The notes under the pieces were generated by a model. That model was not told the DNA's origin and ran no database searches. It saw only the letters and a list, made by a program, of their open reading frames with translations. The translations under genes were made by a program, and so were the position numbers. DNA of 64,000 nt from contig CP069419.1 in the NCBI GenBank assembly GCA_017569285.1, positions 806,001 to 870,000 on the forward strand, written 5' to 3'. Position 1 is the stretch's first letter. The number at the start of each line of letters is the position of its first letter. The DNA is from Clostridiales bacterium (GTDB lineage Bacteria > Bacillota > Clostridia > Christensenellales > Aristaeellaceae). This document shows, piece by piece, positions 42,028 to 49,163 of the stretch.

Positions 42028-43021
42028 GCCGTGCCTGCCTCCTTTGGATTTTCAGCACCTTCCGGCGCTCAGCCTTCGCTTTCCGGTCCGCCTTTCTCGC
42101 GTCCTTCTCATACCGGTCTTTCCGGGTCATGAATATCAGGGCAAATATGCCGACCAGCAGGAGCACCACCAGGGAATACAGCCACGCCATGGCGGAGGCG
42201 TATCCGTATCCTTTCTCCGATGTTCCGGAGAACATGGCGCTCTTGATCAGGCCGATCAGCTTGTTCTGGTCGTTCGAGGAAACAAATACGATCGTGTATA
42301 CGCAGTTCAGCAGGATCATCGGCTTCAGCGACGGAAGCGTGATCTTCCAGAACATTTCCCATCCGGAAGCGCCGTCCACATACGCCGCTTCATACTGGCT
42401 CTTGTCAATCTTCTGCAGGGCGGACAGGAAAATCAGGATCGGAACGCCGGAGTACCACAGGATCGTCACCATGTTCGAGAACAGCCCGGCAATCGGGGTG
42501 GCGATCACCTCCGGCAGGAAGCTTGAAATCGCGCCGGTCACCGCCTGCGTATCGATCACGGAAATCGTGCCCGCGTTCTGTTCGGTCAGGGAGTTCAGGA
42601 TCGGTCCGGATACGATAATCACCGGCAGGAAGAAGATCAGCCGGAAGAACCCCTTGCCTTTGATCTTCTCGTTCAGCATCAGCGCGATCATCATCGCGAA
42701 CACCACGATCACCGGTACGGAAATCACTGTGCTCAGCAGGTAATCCACCAGCTCCGGCAGAAAATCCGGGTCACTCAGCAGGATCTGGGTGAAGTTGCCC
42801 TGCGCGAGGAACGTAAACCGCATGCCCTCCGAGGTCAGGCGGATGTTGTTCAGTGCATACCAGAAGCTCATAAACAGCGGATATACCAGGAATACTGCTG
42901 CGCCGATGATCCACGGCAGCACGAACATCACGCCCGCCCGGGCTTCCTGCTTCTCCAGCGGTCCGCGCTTTACCCGGATCCGGTTTTCCTTCTTCGGCCG
43001 GGGCTTTGCGTAGGTTGTCAC
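41993..43021 (-). CDS. Carbohydrate ABC permease, MalF/LacF type (second importer)
   Basis: A 342-residue permease with a basic N-terminus (KPRPKKENRIRVKRG), six helices and the EAA loop YEAAYVDGASGWEMFWKITLPSLKPM. A basic C-terminal tail of about 50 residues (KDRYEKDARKADRKAKAERRK) is unusually long for the class. It starts with GTG at 43019-43021, overlapping the stop of the upstream gene as GTGA, with GGGAGG in front. It pairs with the MalG-type permease downstream. Confidence 0.93.
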   Translation of the reverse strand: MTTYAKPRPKKENRIRVKRGPLEKQEARAGVMFVLPWIIGAAVFLVYPLFMSFWYALNNIRLTSEGMRFTFLAQGNFTQILLSDPDFLPELVDYLLSTVISVPVIVVFAMMIALMLNEKIKGKGFFRLIFFLPVIIVSGPILNSLTEQNAGTISVIDTQAVTGAISSFLPEVIATPIAGLFSNMVTILWYSGVPILIFLSALQKIDKSQYEAAYVDGASGWEMFWKITLPSLKPMILLNCVYTIVFVSSNDQNKLIGLIKSAMFSGTSEKGYGYASAMAWLYSLVVLLLVGIFALIFMTRKDRYEKDARKADRKAKAERRKVLKIQRRQARHAKKYNRPTVR

Positions 43022-45267
43022 TGTGCTTCACCTCCCGCCGTCCGTTCCGATACCCGGAAGGATTTGGCCCCGATGGTCTCCCCGTCCGCCGTCCGGTCTT
43101 CATCCGCATAATTCACATAGACCGTCACGCCGTTCGAGTAAGTCACCCGGCGGATCCCGCCTTCCAGTTTTTCATGGTTTTCAATCACCGCGCCGGCTGT
43201 CTTTGCGTTCAGCTCCCGCAGTTCCCGGTCAAACCGGATCACCGTCTCCCGGTATGCATCCCACTCGGTGGAATACAGGTCGTTGGAGTTCGTATAGATC
43301 AGATAGGACGAGTTCTTCTTCGTGATGTAGAAGGACGGGAATACGCCGGTTTCCGCCAGGGTCAGGAAGAGGTCCGTCTTGTTCGCCTCAAAGTTGACGT
43401 AGTCCGAATACATGGGAACCAGTCCCTTCAGTGCCATCGTGAGGAAAGGAACCTCCTCATCCGTGTACATGTATTCCGATCCGTCCAGCGGCATGTTCAG
43501 GAACGCGCTCATCGCCGGCCACTGGTACTGGAAGGGTTCCTCCAACGCCAGCTTCAGCCCGCCGGAAGCGTTCCGCAGCGCCTGTTCGTAGGCGTCCGCC
43601 CCGTCGTTCCGGGTATAGTAGGTGTCCCGCAGGCTGTAGGAGAACAGGTTCTCCGTAATTCCGCCCACCGCCAGGGCTCCGACGCCGTTCCTTTTCAGGT
43701 CCTCTGCCAGGCCGGTCAGCTTTTCCTTCGCCTTCTCCGGCAGCAGGTAGTAGAACAGGTTGTAAACCTGCTTGCTGCTTTTTTCCTTCAGGGTGGTCTT
43801 GTTCACCATCTTGGCTGCGTCATAGGTGAAGGTGTTGGTGGAGGCATTCATCCGCAGAGCGTCCACATAGGGCATCAGGACGTAATCCTGCGCGGCCGCT
43901 TCCGCAATCAGCTCCTTCAGGGCGCCGGTTCCGCCGATTGCCCCGTCCGCCGCAAAGCTTGTTACCGGCAGCGCGTAGATTCCGCCGTTCTGCCAGCCGC
44001 GGTATTCGCTCAGTACGGAGCTCACTCCGGCTTCCCGCAGCTCCGCGTAGATATCCTTCACATCCTGCACGGAGGTCATCACCACCGCGCGGGTGCCGAC
44101 CAGGAATTTCTCCTGGTCCTCCGCCAGGAAGTCGATCCGCGTGCGGTAGCTGTCTTCCTGCGGTGTCACAATCCCGTATTCCTGCAGGTATTCCCGGTAC
44201 CGCCGCGCCATTCCGGCATATCCGGCGTCTTCCCCGGTCAGCAGGCAGTAGCGGACGGACAGGTCATGATGGGTCCGGTCCTTTTCCACCATATCCATCT
44301 TGGTGGACCCGGACTGGTTCAGGGGCTGCTTATACACATCCCGCAGCAGGAATTTGGCAAAGCAGCGGTTGTAGCTCACGCGCATCACCCCGTTCGGGTG
44401 CGCCTCGATGGAGCAGCGTTTTTCGCCCTGTTCCACCACCGCGAGATAACCGGTCTGCTCATCCGTATGCGCGATGCCGAATACCGGCGCCGTGATCTGG
44501 TGGGGCTTCAGCACGGTTTCGTACCGGTCCCACAGGTAATTGGCCGGGGAGCTTTCCGTAAACCCGTTGTCCGATCCGTAGATCAGCTGGGAATATCCCG
44601 TCGGAAACCGGCCTTCCTTGTCGGTCAGGTGGATCAGCGCGCCGTTTCCGTCCGGAACCAGCATGTAGCCGGTCCGCTGGTCCATATAGGTTGCGCCGAA
44701 CATGGGATACAGGCTCACCATGGCCATGCTGGTGCCTTCCGTTTCTTCCCGGATGGAGCTGTCCGGAACGGTCACCAGCAGCTCGTCGCCGTCCAGCCGC
44801 ACCTGCAGCGTCAGCCCGAGTCCGAACTCGGGGTAGAACACCGCCACATCAAACCCGTTCTCCAGGTAGCTGTATTCCAGCGTATGCTCGTTGTTGATCA
44901 GGTCCGCCTGTTTGTAGTTCTTGCTGCTGCCCGTCAGCACGTCCAGCACGAATGCGGAATAGGTGTAACCCTTCCAGGTCTTGTTCAGCTTGCCCTGGGC
45001 GGTATGCTCGTTCAGCGTGGAGGCGATCAGCGCCCCGTTCTCCCGGTTGCGCAGCAGCAGGGAAATCGTCGGTTCATACAGGTACAGCTCATACCGGTCG
45101 CTTTCCGCGATCAGCCGGTATTCCGCGTATTCCGCGGGCAGCGCTGTCTCCGCACTCTCCGCAGCCCCGGCTGTCCCGGTGGTCTCCGGGCTTTCCGCCA
45201 GGGCGGCCGTTCCGGTCAGGAACAGCACCGCGGCCAGGCACAGCAGTAAAATCCGTCTCTTACCCAA
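43018..45267 (-). CDS. Large secreted protein with probable barrel fold (DUF5696-type), function unknown
   Basis: A 749-residue exported protein. The signal peptide is MGKRRILLLCLAAVLFLTG, cleaved near ALA-E at residue 24. Residues about 45-330 are beta-sandwich-like (YELYLYEPTISLLLRNRENG), resembling the N-terminal domain of some glycosidases. Residues about 330-650 read like a TIM-barrel (YAELREAGVSSVLSEYRGWQNGG, VLMPYVDALRMNAST, VPMYSDYVNF). A short beta tail follows. The acidic residues at strand ends (for example Asp in PYVDALRM) could be catalytic. I think this is the family called DUF5696, often encoded beside sugar importers. The start codon is TTG at 45265-45267, preceded by GAGAGGCGG and overlapping the upstream stop by eight bases. 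A new glycosidase or a binding scaffold are both possible. Confidence 0.75.
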   Translation of the reverse strand: MGKRRILLLCLAAVLFLTGTAALAESPETTGTAGAAESAETALPAEYAEYRLIAESDRYELYLYEPTISLLLRNRENGALIASTLNEHTAQGKLNKTWKGYTYSAFVLDVLTGSSKNYKQADLINNEHTLEYSYLENGFDVAVFYPEFGLGLTLQVRLDGDELLVTVPDSSIREETEGTSMAMVSLYPMFGATYMDQRTGYMLVPDGNGALIHLTDKEGRFPTGYSQLIYGSDNGFTESSPANYLWDRYETVLKPHQITAPVFGIAHTDEQTGYLAVVEQGEKRCSIEAHPNGVMRVSYNRCFAKFLLRDVYKQPLNQSGSTKMDMVEKDRTHHDLSVRYCLLTGEDAGYAGMARRYREYLQEYGIVTPQEDSYRTRIDFLAEDQEKFLVGTRAVVMTSVQDVKDIYAELREAGVSSVLSEYRGWQNGGIYALPVTSFAADGAIGGTGALKELIAEAAAQDYVLMPYVDALRMNASTNTFTYDAAKMVNKTTLKEKSSKQVYNLFYYLLPEKAKEKLTGLAEDLKRNGVGALAVGGITENLFSYSLRDTYYTRNDGADAYEQALRNASGGLKLALEEPFQYQWPAMSAFLNMPLDGSEYMYTDEEVPFLTMALKGLVPMYSDYVNFEANKTDLFLTLAETGVFPSFYITKKNSSYLIYTNSNDLYSTEWDAYRETVIRFDRELRELNAKTAGAVIENHEKLEGGIRRVTYSNGVTVYVNYADEDRTADGETIGAKSFRVSERTAGGEAQ

Positions 45268-47308
45268 CGCGATACACCGCCTCTCCGAACAGCGCGCTCA
45301 CGAACTCGAACACCTGGGCCCACAGCACGTAGATGATGAAGATAATCAGGGCCAGGATCAGCACCGTGAAGATGGTCAGGAAAATCACCTTGGCCGTCTC
45401 CTTCGCGGTGTAGTTGTTAACCTCCTTGATTCCCAGCACGATCAGTACTGCCGACCAGCCGTAGATCAGCAGCCGGATCAGCGTGATCAGGAACTGCTCG
45501 TTTGTGGTCAGCACATGGCTGAGCAGGAAGCACACCGGCGTCAGCAGGATGTACGGCGTCAGGCTGTAGCAGAAATAGGTGAAAATCTGCTTCACCCGGC
45601 CTTCGCCGTCATTGATCGTACACACCAGGTAGTTGCACAGCGTCAGCCCGGCCACGGTCACCAGGATCATCCCGATGTCGGAGAATATCTCATACCGGCC
45701 GTCCTGGATCGTCTTCTGCAGGAAGCCGCACAGGTACTTGTCCGCCAGGAACTCCAGGATGAAGATCACCAGCAGTACGGCGGAAGCGCCCCAGCTGGCG
45801 CGGCCTTCCCGGGCGATGCCGTAGCTTCCGTCAATCGGATGCCGCATGTAGAAGAAACTGTAGGCCAGGTTGTCCCGCAGGCCGCCTTCCTTCCGTTTCA
45901 TCCCCTTCCGGAGCTTTTCGGAAAGCCGGATCTTCCGGTCCACGGCCTTCCATACCTTCCACAGGATGAAGGCCGCGATGGCCGCTGCGAAAATCCAGGT
46001 CACATATTTTTTCAGCCAGATGTTCCGGATTTCCCAGAAAGCGTCCGAGTATCCGGTCCGGTCCTTCGCCAGCCGCGCGTACTTCAGGGCGGTCTCGTAG
46101 TTTTCTTCCTGGAAGTAAGCCCGGCCCATGGCCCGGTTCGCCACGTCAAACAGGCTGTTCATATCCAGCACCTGCTGCAGCGGCTCCTTGCTTTCGGTAT
46201 ACCGGCCGATCGAGTACAGGTACAGGGCTTCATGGATCAGGTCCGTGAATTCCGTCGGCTCAAACACCTGGATCATGCCGGAAGCGGAGTCCAGCACATA
46301 CAGCCGGTCCTGTGCGTCCACGTCGATCGCCGAAACGGTCGTGAACAGGCCGATCCGGTTGTTGCCGTCATCCTTGCCGCCGTAAACGAAGATCAGTTCC
46401 CCGTCGTTGTTGTACTCGTAAACGAATCCCTTCTGGTCGGCCACATAGATGTTGTTGTGGTTGCCGGCCGCGATGGAGGCGGGAATATCCACGCTTTCGG
46501 CGCTGTCAATCAGGTTGATGCCGGCGATGTTCAGCCGTTTCACGGTCTTCAGGCCGTCGCCACGGGTTACCGTATAGATCAGGCCGCGCGCGTCAATCGC
46601 GAGGTTGTCCGGCGTGGCGGGGATATTGCTGACCATCTTGGCCCGCTGGGCTTCCGTCAGGATCGCCCGGTAAATGATCGTCCGGAAATCCGCCGAGGCA
46701 TAGTTGGTGCCGAAATAGCCCAGGAACGTTCCCCCGTCGATCGGTGAAATCTCCACGATACCGTTCGTGTTGCTCTCGCAAATCACAAACAGGATTCCCG
46801 CGTCATTCACAACCACCTTGATCGGCATGAAGGAAAGCCCTTCGCCGTACAGCGGGTTGTCCGGCTTGCCGTAGGTATTCAGCAGCGTCCCGTCCGGGCC
46901 GAATTCAAACACCGCTTCCGCGTCCCGGTCCGCCGCGTATACATGCCCGTCCTTCGTCACAAACACGCCTTTGGGGGTCTGCAGCGTGCCCTTCCCGATC
47001 TCGGCCTTCAGGGTTCCGTCCGCCGTTCCGGCCAGGATGCGGTGGTTTTTCGTATCCGCCACATAGATCGTGCCGTCATCCGTTACAAACAGGTCGTCCG
47101 GACTGGAGAAGGACTGGTCGCCGAACTTGACGATCGCCTGCTTTGCCAGGTATGCGGTCTGGGTTTCCTGGATGTCTCCGTAGCCGTTCACCGTGTAGGT
47201 GACGTAGGGCGTATCCGCCCCGGCCGCGGAAAACAGCATCAGGAAAAGCACCAGCGCTGCCAGCAGCCCCGCGGCAAATCTCTTCCCGGTTTCAGCATTC
47301 CTTTTCAC
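45260..47308 (-). CDS. Membrane protein: NHL-repeat propeller, TPR segment and Yip1 domain
   Basis: A 682-residue protein with a signal peptide (to about residue 31). An extracytoplasmic NHL-type beta-propeller follows (about 32-345; repeating pattern such as PDDLFVTDDGTIYVADTKNHRI, PKGVFVTKDGHVYAADRD and AIDVDAQDRLYVLDS). A short TPR-like helical part lies at about 355-420 (ALYLYSIGRYTESKEPLQQ, ENYETALKYARLA), then a membrane helix near 437-457 and a basic cytoplasmic loop. A Yip1-like five-helix bundle occupies about 505-682. It starts with GTG at 47306-47308 behind AAGGG; the frame extends to 47335. It sits exactly between the two importer gene sets. Function unknown: a surface binding sensor or an assembly factor. 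Confidence 0.8.
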   Translation of the reverse strand: MKRNAETGKRFAAGLLAALVLFLMLFSAAGADTPYVTYTVNGYGDIQETQTAYLAKQAIVKFGDQSFSSPDDLFVTDDGTIYVADTKNHRILAGTADGTLKAEIGKGTLQTPKGVFVTKDGHVYAADRDAEAVFEFGPDGTLLNTYGKPDNPLYGEGLSFMPIKVVVNDAGILFVICESNTNGIVEISPIDGGTFLGYFGTNYASADFRTIIYRAILTEAQRAKMVSNIPATPDNLAIDARGLIYTVTRGDGLKTVKRLNIAGINLIDSAESVDIPASIAAGNHNNIYVADQKGFVYEYNNDGELIFVYGGKDDGNNRIGLFTTVSAIDVDAQDRLYVLDSASGMIQVFEPTEFTDLIHEALYLYSIGRYTESKEPLQQVLDMNSLFDVANRAMGRAYFQEENYETALKYARLAKDRTGYSDAFWEIRNIWLKKYVTWIFAAAIAAFILWKVWKAVDRKIRLSEKLRKGMKRKEGGLRDNLAYSFFYMRHPIDGSYGIAREGRASWGASAVLLVIFILEFLADKYLCGFLQKTIQDGRYEIFSDIGMILVTVAGLTLCNYLVCTINDGEGRVKQIFTYFCYSLTPYILLTPVCFLLSHVLTTNEQFLITLIRLLIYGWSAVLIVLGIKEVNNYTAKETAKVIFLTIFTVLILALIIFIIYVLWAQVFEFVSALFGEAVYRVG

Positions 47309-47336
47309 GGTTTCTTGTCCCTTCCCGTCATGCATG

Positions 47337-48206
47337 TCACTTGATGCCGGAGGTCGCCATGGTGTTCATCACGGCGTTCTGGCAGATGATAAACAGAATC
47401 AGGTTCGGAATGAACATGATCAGCGACGCTGCTGCCGCGACGCCCTGGCCGGCCACGCCGTTCGAGGCGTTCACCAGCGTGTTCATGTAGAACGTCAGCG
47501 TCTTCATGCTCTCGTCATTGGTGAAGTAATTGGAGGTTTCCAGGTTCGTCCATACCTGCTGGAACACCAGCACCATCGCCGTGGCCACCGCCGGCTTGAT
47601 CACCGGCAGGATGATATGCCAGTACACCTGGATATCCGTTGCCCCGTCCAGGTGGGCCGCTTCAATCAGGCTGTCCGGTACCTGGTCCACAAACTGTTTC
47701 ACCAGGAACAGGGCCACCGGCATGGCCACCAGCGGCAGCACATGCGCCAGCACCGTGTCGATCATCCCCAGCCGGCTGATCACCATGTACCGGGGGATCA
47801 GGACGGCCGTTGCCACGAACATGATGGCGATCTGGTTGATCTGCAGCATCAGGTTCCGCCCGCGGAATTTGATCTTCGAAAACGCGAATGCCGCGCCGGT
47901 GGTCAGCAGCAGGCTCAGCCCCACCGTCAGCACCGTCACGATCAGCGAGTTGAACAGGTACCGCGTCAGCGGGATCCCGGCGCTCCGGGAGAACTTGATC
48001 AGCTTGGTAAAGTTGTCCAGCGTGGGATTGCGGACAAAGAATGTCGGCGGAAAAGCGAACAGCTCCTCCATCGGCTTGAACGCGTGGTTGACGATAAATA
48101 CAATGGGCAGCGCCATGAACAGGGCAAGCGGAAGAAGAATCAGCAGGATCTTGATCTGTCCGCGCTCAAACCGCTGCGGGTTGATATGCCGTCCCCGGTA
48201 TGCCAT
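47337..48206 (-). CDS. Carbohydrate ABC permease, MalG/LacG type (first importer)
   Basis: A 289-residue six-helix permease. The EAA loop is EAAHLDGATDIQVYWHIILPVIKPAV and the first periplasmic segment is FKPMEELFAFPPTFFVRNPTLDNF, both typical of the MalG class. GGAGAGGG lies before the ATG. It is 20 bases after the MalF-type gene and is followed at once by the NHL/Yip1 gene. Its sequence differs clearly from the second MalG-type protein, so this is not a recent duplication. Confidence 0.93.
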   Translation of the reverse strand: MAYRGRHINPQRFERGQIKILLILLPLALFMALPIVFIVNHAFKPMEELFAFPPTFFVRNPTLDNFTKLIKFSRSAGIPLTRYLFNSLIVTVLTVGLSLLLTTGAAFAFSKIKFRGRNLMLQINQIAIMFVATAVLIPRYMVISRLGMIDTVLAHVLPLVAMPVALFLVKQFVDQVPDSLIEAAHLDGATDIQVYWHIILPVIKPAVATAMVLVFQQVWTNLETSNYFTNDESMKTLTFYMNTLVNASNGVAGQGVAAAASLIMFIPNLILFIICQNAVMNTMATSGIK

Positions 48207-48226
48207 GGATTCCCTCTCCTTTCCGC

Positions 48227-49147
48227 TCAGTCTTTGTCGGTCAGCAGCCGGTTGGCCGCCTTGGAGAATATCTGCACAATCAGCAGCAGGACAACGGACA
48301 CTGTTGCGGCATATCCCATCTCATACCGCAGGAAGCCGTAATCCTCAATGTGGTTCACAATCAGCTGCGCCGCGTATCCGGGGGACGGGTTGCCCGTCAG
48401 CAGGGCGGAAACCGTTCCGTTCTGGAAAGCGTTCACTACGGCCATGACCGCTGCGAACAGCATCTGCGGCTTCATCTGGGGAATCGTGATGTAGATCATT
48501 TCCTGGAACCGGTTGCTGATGCCGTCAATCGCCCCTGCCTCATACAGGGACTCGTCGGAGTTCGCGATACCGGCAATCATGGCCAGGAAGCCGATGCCCA
48601 TCGAGGACCAGAGCCCGATGATGATAACGATCGGCAGCAGGTAATTCGTGTTCACCAGCCAGATGATGGGCTCGTCAATAATCCCCAGGCTCATCAGCCA
48701 GCTGTTCAGCAGTCCGGTCTGGTCGCCGGAGAAAATCACCTTCCACAGCACGGTCATTGCAACGCCGGCCGTCAGCGACGGGGAGTAGATAATCAGTGCC
48801 AGCACCGTCCGCACCCCGCGGGTCAGGTTGCACAGCATCCACGCCAGCAGGAAGCTCAGGATGTATCCGCCGATACCGACCACCACCGCGTACAGCACGG
48901 TGTTCGGCAGCACGAACTGCATGAACACCTCGTCGCTGGTCAGCAGGGTAATGTAGTTCAGGAATCCGACCCACCGCGGCCATTCGATCGCGTTGAAGTT
49001 CGTAAAGGAAAGCACCACGGCCAGGATGACCGGGATCAGAATGAAAACCAGGAAAATCAGCGCGTAGGGCGCGGCAAACAGGAGCCCGCTCAGGTTGTTG
49101 CGCTCCCTCCGTCCTACGGCTTTCCGCCTGCTGGTCAGCTCTGCCAT
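48227..49147 (-). CDS. Carbohydrate ABC permease, MalF/LacF type (first importer)
   Basis: A 306-residue permease with six helices. The EAA loop is the variant [27 protein letters not shown]. It lies 16 bases after the large solute-binding lipoprotein gene and directly before the MalG-type partner. GAGAGGATAAG precedes the ATG. Confidence 0.93.
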   Translation of the reverse strand: MAELTSRRKAVGRRERNNLSGLLFAAPYALIFLVFILIPVILAVVLSFTNFNAIEWPRWVGFLNYITLLTSDEVFMQFVLPNTVLYAVVVGIGGYILSFLLAWMLCNLTRGVRTVLALIIYSPSLTAGVAMTVLWKVIFSGDQTGLLNSWLMSLGIIDEPIIWLVNTNYLLPIVIIIGLWSSMGIGFLAMIAGIANSDESLYEAGAIDGISNRFQEMIYITIPQMKPQMLFAAVMAVVNAFQNGTVSALLTGNPSPGYAAQLIVNHIEDYGFLRYEMGYAATVSVVLLLIVQIFSKAANRLLTDKD

Positions 49148-49163
49148 ACTGCCTTATCCTCTC

